The position numbers and the translations under genes were made by a program. From Puniceicoccaceae bacterium (GTDB lineage: Bacteria > Verrucomicrobiota > Verrucomicrobiia > Opitutales > Coraliomargaritaceae): a stretch of DNA of 7,741 nt. The notes under the pieces are model-generated. The model was not told the origin of the DNA. It saw only the letters and a list, made by a program, of their open reading frames with translations, and searched no databases. Within the stretch, counting starts at the first letter, position 1, and each line of letters begins with the position of its first letter. Location of the stretch: NCBI GenBank assembly GCA_011522825.1, contig WTIG01000058.1, forward strand, positions 1 through 7,741, given 5' to 3'. Shown in pieces: positions 1-6,268 of this stretch.

Positions 1-1
1 C

Positions 2-985
2 TTTAATATGGTGGATCATTCTGTAATGGGATTGGTCGATGTGATTAAAAATTATTCTTTTTTGAAGGGCTTATTTGATAATACATTAAATTGGATCAAG
101 AAATATCAACCTAAGCACATTTGTTTTGTTGATTATCCAGGCTTTAATCTACGATTAGCTAAATCACTGAAAGAAATGGGATTGAGCCAAAAAGGAGGGG
201 GTATTATTGGTCTTCACTACTATGTCAGCCCACAGATCTGGGCCTGGAAGAGTCAACGCAGGTTTAAAATGGCAAAAATTCTGGATTCCTTAGGCGTATT
301 GTTCCCTTTTGAAAAGGAGTGTTATTTAGATACAGATTTACCAGTGACTTACCTAGGTCATCCTTTTGCCGAAAAAGACTATCCGCTTCCTGTAGAATAT
401 GACTCAAATGGTGTGATCTTACTGCTACCAGGTAGTCGTATAAAATCGATTGAAGTCATTGCCCCGACGATTTTAGAGGCGTTTCGAAAGATATCTGCTG
501 AAGATGATTCATTATCAGCGGTAATCTTGTATCCGAGCCTAGCAGTTGAGGTATGCCTTAAAAGCATTTTAGAAACTTATCCTGATTTGTCTGATAAGGT
601 AAGTTTATTGAGGAATGATAGTCAAAAGCTGAAAGTAAAAGGTACGATCATGAGTTCGGGTACGATATCACTCAGCATGGCTATAGCCTCTATTCCAGGG
701 GTTATTATCTATAAACTATCTAAGCTTAATTACTGGATGTTACGAATGTTGATCAAGGTACGATTTATTGGCCTCGCTAATTTGATTTTAGATCAAAGCA
801 TTTATCCAGAATTATTGCAAAATGAAGCTAGAGTTGAAAATATAGTGAATCATTTTACCCCATATTTGAACCAACAAGAATCTATTGATAATTTCATGGA
901 TGCCTCGAATGTTCTTAAGTATAAACTGATTGATGAACGGGAGAAGAGTGCTTCCGAATGGATTGCAGAGCAGATTTTGAAATAA
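2..985 (+). CDS. lpxB: Lipid-A-disaccharide synthase LpxB, 5'-truncated by the window edge
   Basis: LpxB is a GT-B family (GT19) glycosyltransferase at the inner face of the inner membrane. It joins UDP-2,3-diacylglucosamine and lipid X into lipid A disaccharide phosphate. Numbering residues from the ATG at 8, I see VDYPGFN (41-47; D42 is probably the equivalent of catalytic Asp98 in E. coli), YYVSPQIWAW (71-80), FPFEKE (99-104), the LGHPF block (116-120), LLPGSR (139-144), SSGT (216-219), a VIIYK segment (232-236) and the GLANLI block (255-260) followed by PELLQ. The frame is open to the window start (codons F, N before the ATG), and homology begins mid-protein: families usually have about 55-65 more residues with an SGE.SGD motif. 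The ATG at 8 is therefore internal. Oddity: the Glu that usually follows the SGT segment is Ser here (S223). The gene converges on hemY with a 5-base gap. Confidence 0.95.
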   Translation, partial: FNMVDHSVMGLVDVIKNYSFLKGLFDNTLNWIKKYQPKHICFVDYPGFNLRLAKSLKEMGLSQKGGGIIGLHYYVSPQIWAWKSQRRFKMAKILDSLGVLFPFEKECYLDTDLPVTYLGHPFAEKDYPLPVEYDSNGVILLLPGSRIKSIEVIAPTILEAFRKISAEDDSLSAVILYPSLAVEVCLKSILETYPDLSDKVSLLRNDSQKLKVKGTIMSSGTISLSMAIASIPGVIIYKLSKLNYWMLRMLIKVRFIGLANLILDQSIYPELLQNEARVENIVNHFTPYLNQQESIDNFMDASNVLKYKLIDEREKSASEWIAEQILK

Positions 986-1028
986 AAAAATTAAATCGGT
1001 AGGGGAAAGTCGCTAAAGCAATCCCCTA
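984..1028 (-). terminator. Possible intrinsic terminator of the heme operon inside the hemY 3' end
   Basis: A perfect 7-bp inverted repeat, TAGGGGA at 1000-1006 and TCCCCTA at 1022-1028, has a 15-base loop. Read on the minus strand it is followed, after about nine bases, by a T-rich run at 990-984. The stem lies within the last codons of hemY. The GC-rich stem plus T-tract fits a Rho-independent terminator, but the spacer between them is longer than usual, so this is tentative. No T-tract follows in the plus direction, so it would not serve lpxB. Confidence 0.35.
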
Positions 1029-2322
1029 GAGAGATGCCATTTCGGTAATTGCCGGATAGGAAGAAATTTGAATTCTTGTTTTCAAAATTTTGGATTTGGC
1101 TGATTATCTTATCATGGTCCATTGAGTATTGTGGAATGGAAGATTCCCAGTGACGAGTATAGCTAAAGACCGGATCGCCCTTAATTTGTAAACAGCTTTG
1201 TATCTTAGGATACAGCTTTGAAATCATATCTGATTCACTAAGACTTGCCATTTTCGGATTTCTGGCACCACCAACAAATACTGTTATCAATGTATGATTT
1301 TCTGGAGCCCTATTTTTAAATATTGAAGAAGTGAATAAAACGCCTAAGTAATCTTCTTTTTCTTTTGAGGGGATAAGGTAGCCGAAGCCAGACAAAGGCT
1401 CTTTCAATTGTTCAGAATGAAAACCGAGAGATAAGACGCTAACCGGAGGGTGCTCTAATGTGCTAAAATCCGGTATGTCATTTTTGGCTAATTCACTTAA
1501 AGGTAAAGAGTGGTTTTTATGAGCAGGAATCGTTGAATAGACCGCATCAAATAACTGACTTTTAGGCAGCTCGTTTTTAACTTGGAACTGTATATTCCAT
1601 CCTTCTTTATTGTGTACGACTTCAATTAGCTTTGTTTCTGTGATAGGGGCTTGTTTTAAGCTTTGTGAGAGGGCGATCGGCAATTGTACCAAGCCTTCTT
1701 TAAAGGATATTATCTTATTCTTAAATTTATTTTTATTGGATAGGAGTGAACGAATGATACTACCATTAGATTCACTCGCTTTAACTAACTTCGGGAACGT
1801 GTGTTTGGCGGATAGTGTTTTAGGGTCACCGGCATAAGTTCCTGCAATAAATGGATCGAGTAAATAATCTGAGCATTCGGCGCCAAAATGCTCCTTGAAA
1901 AAGTCATACAAAGAAAGGTCTGAATCTATAGGTTGCTGCTTTCTGAAAATTTCAGAAAAGAGTTGGTACTTTGCTTTAATAGACAGTAGGGGTGTTTTGA
2001 GCAGGGCAAGTGGGTTTGGTTGAAGTGGGTTTAGTTGATTGTTTCTGAGTATAAAGCGATTGAGTTTTTGTGAATCTGCTTGGACTATCTCATTTCTTAG
2101 TGCTCCTAACTCTTGGATAAGATTGTCCACTTTCTCAGAATTAATGAGTAGTGTATGTGCGCCATCTTCAGTGAGAAATCCAGAATCATGACGAGTAGTA
2201 ACAAGTGCTCCACCAATATGCTGAGAGGATTCGAATACAGTGCATTGATGGCCAAGCTTTTCTAGTTCATAGGCAATGTATAAGCCTCTGAGCCCTGCAC
2301 CTAATATAGCGATATTAGCCAT
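991..2322 (-). CDS. hemY: Oxygen-dependent protoporphyrinogen oxidase HemY (FAD)
   Basis: HemY is an FAD flavoprotein that oxidises protoporphyrinogen IX to protoporphyrin IX using O2, the step before iron insertion. It is 443 residues long. An N-terminal Rossmann motif GAGLRG (8-13) leads to the acidic strand end VFESS (29-33) and IGGAL. The family signatures follow: DPFIAGTYAGDPKTLSA (156-172), FKEGLVQLP (207-215), SGFGYLIPSKE (311-321), SSIFKNRAP (332-340), GGARNP (351-356), WESSIPQY (392-399) and GNYRNGISLGDC (424-435). The pairing with hemF argues for the protoporphyrin route rather than the coproporphyrin route of Gram-positives. The ATG lies inside the end of hemE (8-base overlap) with no Shine-Dalgarno, which suggests translational coupling. 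Oddities: Arg12 where the Rossmann turn is usually Ser or Ala, and an end only 8 residues after the DC motif, without the usual final helix. Confidence 0.92.
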   Translation of the reverse strand: MANIAILGAGLRGLYIAYELEKLGHQCTVFESSQHIGGALVTTRHDSGFLTEDGAHTLLINSEKVDNLIQELGALRNEIVQADSQKLNRFILRNNQLNPLQPNPLALLKTPLLSIKAKYQLFSEIFRKQQPIDSDLSLYDFFKEHFGAECSDYLLDPFIAGTYAGDPKTLSAKHTFPKLVKASESNGSIIRSLLSNKNKFKNKIISFKEGLVQLPIALSQSLKQAPITETKLIEVVHNKEGWNIQFQVKNELPKSQLFDAVYSTIPAHKNHSLPLSELAKNDIPDFSTLEHPPVSVLSLGFHSEQLKEPLSGFGYLIPSKEKEDYLGVLFTSSIFKNRAPENHTLITVFVGGARNPKMASLSESDMISKLYPKIQSCLQIKGDPVFSYTRHWESSIPQYSMDHDKIISQIQNFENKNSNFFLSGNYRNGISLGDCFSDFPLPI

Positions 2323-3346
2323 ATCGATAATTTGTCACGGTTTCAAGCAGTGCTTCGACGCATTCTACTTTTGCAGTTGGTAGCATTCCATGTCCAAGAT
2401 TGAATATATGACCCTTAAGTGATTCAGATATTTTTAATAGGCTTTCTGTTTCTTTTTTAACCGTACTCGGATCTGTGGTCAAAAACTGAGGATCTAAGTT
2501 TCCTTGTAAAGCACACTGATTATTTGTTTCTCTAGCAGCGTCTTTGAGTGAAATCGTCCAATCCAAACTTAGGATTTTAGCCCCGGTTTTTAGTTGCTGA
2601 TTTAGGCAATGGTTCATGCCTTTAGCATAGAGAATAACGGGTATGGGCTTTTTCAAGCCGTTAATTATTATTTGGATCCACTTTAGTGATTGTGAGTAGT
2701 AATTGGATTCTGTACATACTGAGGCCCAAGAATCAAAGATTTGTACACAATCCACTCCAGCATCAATTTGCATATTGAGATAGTGAATAATTGATTGGCT
2801 CAATTTTTCCATAAGTAAGGAAAATTCTTTTGGGTTTCGCTGAGCAAATTGAGCGGTGCGTGAAAAATCGGGTGAACTTCCACCATCGATCATGTAGCAA
2901 GCTAAAGTCCAAGGCGAACCGCAGAACCCAAGTAGAGCTTTTGTATCGCCAATTGATTTTTTAGTCAGCTTCAATGCTTCAGAAACATAATTTAATTTCT
3001 CAGTTATTGCTGAATCATCTAAAGCTTCAATTTGGGACTTATTAGAGAGACAGTATTCCATTTGAATGCCACCGCCGTCTCTAAAGTTATAGGGCTGTCC
3101 CAATGCTTCTGGGATGACTAAGATGTCAGAGAAAATAATCGCAGCATCTAGAGGAAAGCGTTTTAGCGGCTGTAAGGTAATCTCAGTAGCCAGTTCAGGG
3201 GTTTTAACTAGTGTGATAAAATCGTATTTGCTTTTGAGCTCTCGGTATTCTGGTAGATAGCGACCTGCTTGCCTCATCAGCCAAACAGGAGGACGATCTG
3301 CCTTTTCTAATTGAGCTGTTTTTAAAAACCGATCTCTAGAATTCAT
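2315..3346 (-). CDS. hemE: Uroporphyrinogen decarboxylase HemE
   Basis: HemE is a cytoplasmic, cofactor-free TIM-barrel enzyme. It removes four carboxyl groups from uroporphyrinogen III to give coproporphyrinogen III. At 343 residues it has normal length. The first family signature spans 20-35 (PVWLMRQAGRYLPEYR, with R25 and R29 expected to bind substrate carboxylates). FSDIL (72-76) contains D74, equivalent to the catalytic Asp86 of the human enzyme. The second signature, GSPWTLACYMIDGG (143-156), carries Y151. FDSWA (204-208), QGNLDP (281-286) and FNLGHGMLP (315-323, H319) complete the active site. It is the middle gene of hemF-hemE-hemY, 19 bases after the hemF stop, and its last codons overlap the hemY start. 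The bases before the ATG are A-rich with no Shine-Dalgarno. All catalytic positions I can place are intact. Confidence 0.97.
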   Translation of the reverse strand: MNSRDRFLKTAQLEKADRPPVWLMRQAGRYLPEYRELKSKYDFITLVKTPELATEITLQPLKRFPLDAAIIFSDILVIPEALGQPYNFRDGGGIQMEYCLSNKSQIEALDDSAITEKLNYVSEALKLTKKSIGDTKALLGFCGSPWTLACYMIDGGSSPDFSRTAQFAQRNPKEFSLLMEKLSQSIIHYLNMQIDAGVDCVQIFDSWASVCTESNYYSQSLKWIQIIINGLKKPIPVILYAKGMNHCLNQQLKTGAKILSLDWTISLKDAARETNNQCALQGNLDPQFLTTDPSTVKKETESLLKISESLKGHIFNLGHGMLPTAKVECVEALLETVTNYRYG

Positions 3347-3365
3347 TTTTATTGTTGTTTTGAGT

Positions 3366-4271
3366 TTATTGTAACCAGTCTTTTTCTATGAGAAAATTTT
3401 GGTAAAGCAATGCTTCTTCAGAATTTGAATCGGGCTGATAATTGTAAGTCCAATTAACTTGAGGCGGTAAAGACATGAGTATGGATTCAGTGCGTCCGTT
3501 GGATTGAAGTCCAAAGAGAGTTCCTCTGTCGTAAATTAAATTAAACTCAACATAGCGTCCTCTTCGGTAGTGTTGGAAACTTTTATGCTTATCGCCAAAT
3601 GGGGTGTCTTTACGTTTCTCTAAAATTGGTATGTAGGCTGGTAAGAAACTATTGCCGATGGATTGTGTGAGTGCGAATGAATGGTCGAAGTCGATTTCGT
3701 TGTAATCATCAAAAAAGACACCGCCTATACCTCTGGGCTCTTTTCTATGTGGAAGATAGAAATAACGATCACAGGCTTGTTTGAACTTAGGATAAATATT
3801 TTTGCCAAAAGGTTTGCAGGCATCTCGTGCAGTACTGTGCCAATGTATGGCATCTTCTTCAAATCCGTAATAGGGAGTCAGATCGTAGCCACCACCGAAC
3901 CACCAAGCAATCTCTTCATCCTTCTTCAAAACAGAAAAGTAGCGAAGGTTCATGTGGCAGGTTGGAACGAAAGGATTTCTAGGATGAAACACTAAAGAAA
4001 TGCCCATAGCTCGAAAGGATGTATTTTCCAAATTTGGTCGTTTTTCTGTAGCTGAAGTGGGTAATTGTTGACCGTGTACATCTGAAAAATTGATTCCGGC
4101 TTTTTCAAATATTACACCATTTTCTAAAATTCGTGATTGTCCACCACCGCCTTCTTCACGATTCCATTGATCTTCAAGGAATGAAACCGTTTCTTGTTCT
4201 TGAAGTTTCTCTGTTATCTTGTTTTGTAATTCGAGAAAGTAGTTACGAACACTTTGTGAATTTTTTAACAT
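3366..4271 (-). CDS. hemF: Oxygen-dependent coproporphyrinogen III oxidase HemF
   Basis: HemF oxidatively decarboxylates two propionates of coproporphyrinogen III to vinyl groups, giving protoporphyrinogen IX. It uses O2 and acts as a soluble dimer. At 301 residues it nearly matches the E. coli protein (299), and the N-terminus aligns without a gap, which supports this ATG. Visible blocks are [17 protein letters not shown] (33-49), [13 protein letters not shown] (55-67), [18 protein letters not shown] (95-112), [19 protein letters not shown] (123-141), [20 protein letters not shown] (171-190) and, from 235 to 270, [10 protein letters not shown] through [12 protein letters not shown]. It is the first gene of the minus-strand heme operon, so it opens the transcript although HemE acts before it. 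It starts divergently from the YeeZ-like gene across 54 bases. No Shine-Dalgarno is visible. Oxygen dependence implies an aerobic or microaerobic host unless an anaerobic HemN exists elsewhere. Confidence 0.97.
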   Translation of the reverse strand: MLKNSQSVRNYFLELQNKITEKLQEQETVSFLEDQWNREEGGGGQSRILENGVIFEKAGINFSDVHGQQLPTSATEKRPNLENTSFRAMGISLVFHPRNPFVPTCHMNLRYFSVLKKDEEIAWWFGGGYDLTPYYGFEEDAIHWHSTARDACKPFGKNIYPKFKQACDRYFYLPHRKEPRGIGGVFFDDYNEIDFDHSFALTQSIGNSFLPAYIPILEKRKDTPFGDKHKSFQHYRRGRYVEFNLIYDRGTLFGLQSNGRTESILMSLPPQVNWTYNYQPDSNSEEALLYQNFLIEKDWLQ

Positions 4272-4297
4272 GGTCTTTAAAATGGAGTTAATCCAAG

Positions 4298-4326
4298 ATT
4301 AGACAAGCCTCAGATTTATTTTAAAA
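4298..4326 (-). promoter_or_regulatory. Weak candidate promoter of hemFEY
   Basis: On the minus strand TCTAAT (4298-4303) matches five of six bases of a -10 box. The element 17 bases upstream (TTTTAA, 4321-4326) is a poor -35 that overlaps the start of the divergent gene. Transcription would begin near 4291, leaving a leader of about 20 bases before the hemF ATG. The whole divergent gap is only 54 bases, so a promoter must lie here or inside the neighbouring gene. This is an inference from a weak match. Confidence 0.22.
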
Positions 4327-5222
4327 TGTCGAAAGTTTTTATATTTGGTTGCGGGTATTTGGGGATGCGTTTAGCCGATACCTTAATAGCAGCCGGGCAT
4401 GAAGTAGGTGCTCTTACTAAAAATGAAACCTTTGCCGAAGTGTTAAAGGCAAGAGGCATCACTGAAGTTATTGTTGATCGTTTAGAATCTGATAGCTGGC
4501 ATAGTCTTGTTGGCAATGATTATACGAAAATTATTAATTGCGTGAGTTCTGCTGGTAATGGTTTGAGTGGCTATGAGTCATCTTACTATGAAGGGCAGGC
4601 ATCAATTATCCAATGGGCTAAATCGCATTCCATTGAAACATTTGTTTATACGAGTAGTACTTCGGTATATCCTGAAAATTCGGGGAACTGGGTTAGTGAA
4701 GATTCTCTTAAGAGAGACAGTGTTCATTCTGATACGGCCCAAGTGTTAAGAAGATCTGAAAATTTAATTGAATCGAACCAATCGCACTTTGATAACTATT
4801 TTATTCTAAGGCTATCGGGTATCTATGGGCCAGAACGGCATTATTTATTGAATCAAATTCAATCCTCAAATGCAATTGCTGGTTCAGGAGATTATTTTAT
4901 GAACATGATTCATGTCGACGATATCGTTTCGGCTATTATCAGACTGATTGATGTAAAATCGAACATACCATCAGGTATTTATAACTTAAGTGATGATATG
5001 CCCACGAAAAAAGAGGTCGTTGTTGAGTGGCTTGCGAATGAACTAGGTATAGCGGTGCCAACATTCGACAAGGATTTAGTCACTCAAAGGAATGCATCAA
5101 GAAAAACCCGAACTAAAAATAGGCGAATAGCCAACACGAAGATCAAAGAGGCCATGGGGCTGGTTCTAAAATACCCAAGTTACAAGCAGGGTTATACACA
5201 AATAATTGGCCAATTATCCTGA
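4326..5222 (+). CDS. YeeZ-like atypical SDR, NAD(P)-binding epimerase/dehydratase family protein
   Basis: This is a 298-residue cytoplasmic Rossmann protein of the extended/atypical short-chain dehydrogenase superfamily, closest in pattern to E. coli YeeZ; its substrate is unknown. The N-terminal motif GCGYLG (8-13) binds the dinucleotide. FVYTSSTSVYP (107-117) is the SDR Ser strand, RLSGIYGPER (162-171) is the family block after the active site, and NMIHVDDI (193-200) and YNLSDD (219-224) are epimerase-type C-terminal elements. The end, RRIANTKIKEAMG through YPSYKQG (266-289), is typical of YeeZ. No YxxxK catalytic pair occurs where it is expected (about 138-145 reads AQVLRRSE), which is normal for this subgroup and makes a classic dehydrogenase mechanism doubtful. 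The ATG directly follows an A/T-rich run with no Shine-Dalgarno. It lies 54 bases before ybaB and may be co-transcribed with it. Confidence 0.85.
   Translation: MSKVFIFGCGYLGMRLADTLIAAGHEVGALTKNETFAEVLKARGITEVIVDRLESDSWHSLVGNDYTKIINCVSSAGNGLSGYESSYYEGQASIIQWAKSHSIETFVYTSSTSVYPENSGNWVSEDSLKRDSVHSDTAQVLRRSENLIESNQSHFDNYFILRLSGIYGPERHYLLNQIQSSNAIAGSGDYFMNMIHVDDIVSAIIRLIDVKSNIPSGIYNLSDDMPTKKEVVVEWLANELGIAVPTFDKDLVTQRNASRKTRTKNRRIANTKIKEAMGLVLKYPSYKQGYTQIIGQLS
5202..5217. repeat. Perfect 16-bp palindrome at the end of the YeeZ-like gene
   Basis: ATAATTGGCCAATTAT is perfectly self-complementary with no spacer. It encodes the last sense codons of the YeeZ-like gene and ends three bases before its stop codon, about 60 bases upstream of the ybaB start. 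It could be a dyad binding site for a dimeric regulator of ybaB-recR, or chance. As RNA it would make only a short AT-rich stem of about six pairs, and what follows is a broken T-rich stretch, so it is a weak terminator candidate. Confidence 0.5.
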
Positions 5223-5276
5223 TTAATTCTTTGATTTCTCCTTGACGGAAATGAACTCTCTGCAAATCTTTTTTAT

Positions 5277-5588
5277 ATGGCTGGAGTTGGAAAATTATTA
5301 AAACAAGCTCAAAAAATGCAGAAGCAAATGCAAGCGGCTCAAGAGTCACTTGCTGAGACAATTCTCAAGGTATCTAGTGGCGGAGGTGCCATTGAAATTG
5401 AGATAACGGGTCATGGTGAATTTAAATCAATTAAAATTGATCCAGAGTTTCTCAAAGAGGATGCTGATTTTGTCCAAGAAACTTTGTTAGCTGCGGTACA
5501 AGAAGCGACTCAAAAATCTAAGGAAAAGAATGAATCGTTGATGAGTTCTCTTTCAGGAGGAATGGGTGGCATTCCGGGCTTATTTTAA
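5277..5588 (+). CDS. ybaB: YbaB/EbfC-family nucleoid-associated DNA-binding protein
   Basis: This small (103-residue) dimeric, tweezer-shaped DNA-binding protein of the YbaB/EbfC family associates with the nucleoid and is genetically linked to RecR-dependent repair. An N-terminal amphipathic, Gln/Lys-rich helix (about 5-30, KLLKQAQKMQKQMQAAQ) is followed by a beta region (about 31-55, SGGGAIEIEITGHGE) and the diagnostic strand KSIKIDPEFL (50-59). The helix TLLAAVQEATQKSKEK (68-83) corresponds to the usual LEDLI..A..DA segment, and the tail GGMGGIPGLF matches the common family ending. Length is typical. The start is fixed by the family N-terminus, and no Shine-Dalgarno precedes it. recR begins 12 bases after the stop, a gap small enough for one transcript. 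dnaX, the usual upstream partner, is absent here. Confidence 0.94.
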   Translation: MAGVGKLLKQAQKMQKQMQAAQESLAETILKVSSGGGAIEIEITGHGEFKSIKIDPEFLKEDADFVQETLLAAVQEATQKSKEKNESLMSSLSGGMGGIPGLF

Positions 5589-5600
5589 TTATCGGAATCA

Positions 5601-6197
5601 ATGAATAATTCCTATGATACGCTTTTGTCTCATTTGAGGAAATTGCCAGGTTTAGGCTACCGTTCAGCCGAGCGAATTGCGATTCATTTACTAACAGATA
5701 AGGCAGAGTCAGGAAAAGACTTGATACAAGCTATTGAGGATGCGCAATCGAAATTATCTCCCTGTGAAGATTGTGGTAATCTTTGTGAAGGGACTTTATG
5801 CGAAATCTGCCAGAATCCATCTAGGATTAAGAATACAATTTGCATAGTAGAAAATGTTTTAGACCTGATGGCGATAGAGCGCTCAGGCACTTGGAATGGT
5901 CTCTATCATGTTTTGTCTGGAAAATTGTCTCCTATACATGGTGTATTGCCAGAGCATTTGAATTTCAAAAGCCTAGTCAGCCGTATCGAGCGTGGAGCGG
6001 TTGACGAAGTGATTTTTGCCTTGAGCAATGATATTGAAGGTAATGCGACTTGTCATTACATCCAAGATTTACTTTCAGCCTTTCCAAACATTCACTTTTC
6101 GCAAGTGGGCTTTGGTCTGCCAAGTGGTGGTGGTGTGACCTTTGCCGATGCGAGTACGCTGAAGAGTGCCTTCGACGGGCGTAGGAACTATGACTAA
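5601..6197 (+). CDS. recR: Recombination mediator protein RecR
   Basis: RecR works with RecO (and RecF) to load RecA onto SSB-coated single-stranded DNA in gap repair. At 198 residues it has the normal length. Domain order is as expected: helix-hairpin-helix (about 12-31, LRKLPGLGYRSAERIAIHLL), a C4 zinc finger with C55, C58, C67 and C70, then the Toprim domain from about 79 (ICIVENVLDLMAIE with E84 and D88; YHVLSGKLSPIHG, 102-114; DEVIFALSNDIEGNAT, 135-150) and the C-terminal block GLPSGGGVTFADASTLKSAF (172-191). Oddities: the block that usually reads R-I/L-A before G.P.G reads QVG (168-170) here, and an extra Cys (C62) lies inside the zinc loop. A weak GGA lies 6-8 bases before the ATG. The gene follows ybaB by 12 bases and ends at a hairpin facing fba. 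Confidence 0.95.
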   Translation: MNNSYDTLLSHLRKLPGLGYRSAERIAIHLLTDKAESGKDLIQAIEDAQSKLSPCEDCGNLCEGTLCEICQNPSRIKNTICIVENVLDLMAIERSGTWNGLYHVLSGKLSPIHGVLPEHLNFKSLVSRIERGAVDEVIFALSNDIEGNATCHYIQDLLSAFPNIHFSQVGFGLPSGGGVTFADASTLKSAFDGRRNYD

Positions 6198-6202
6198 GGA
6201 GA

Positions 6203-6223
6203 AACTTTCGTTAGACGAAAGTT
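6203..6223. terminator. Hairpin between convergent recR and fba
   Basis: AACTTTCGT (6203-6211) and ACGAAAGTT (6215-6223) form a perfect 9-bp stem with a TAG loop, beginning six bases after the recR stop. Its place between convergent genes fits a transcription end point for recR, possibly for both strands. Neither side carries a good T-tract (plus side AACTTCATTC), so it may instead act as an mRNA 3'-end stabiliser or a Rho-assisted terminator. Confidence 0.5.
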
Positions 6224-6253
6224 AACTTCATTCTGCTATGTGATTTGAAAAGC

Positions 6254-6268
6254 GTCTAAGCTTTAGAC
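6254..6268 (-). terminator. Short hairpin over the fba stop codon
   Basis: GTCTAA (6254-6259) and TTAGAC (6263-6268) pair across a 3-base loop, so the stem includes the fba stop codon and the codon before it. On the minus strand it is followed by GC and then TTTT. A six-pair AT-rich stem is marginal for termination, but it sits exactly where an fba terminator would be expected. Confidence 0.3.

Noticed and set aside
8..10. ATG at position 8 as the true start of lpxB
   Set aside because: The frame is open upstream and homology to LpxB begins in mid-protein; the N-terminal SGE.SGD region must lie before the window.
1610..1837. Plus-strand open frame of 75 codons inside hemY
   Set aside because: It is antisense to well-conserved HemY sequence and has no recognisable domain; the same holds for the antisense frames in hemF and fba.
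3681..3995. 104-codon plus-strand open frame inside hemF
   Set aside because: It lies opposite the most conserved part of HemF, and its content is explained by reverse-strand codons of that gene.
5242..5247. TTGACG as the -35 element of a ybaB promoter
   Set aside because: No acceptable -10 box lies 15-19 bases downstream (best are AAATCT or AATCTT), so I did not list it as a promoter.
5143..5361. 72-codon minus-strand frame spanning the YeeZ-like/ybaB junction
   Set aside because: It overlaps two supported genes, shows no family pattern and has no initiation signal.
6195..6201. TAAGGAG, a good Shine-Dalgarno-like sequence, directly at the recR stop
   Set aside because: The next plus-strand ATG (6238-6240) is followed at once by TGA and no open frame starts at a suitable distance, so no gene uses it.
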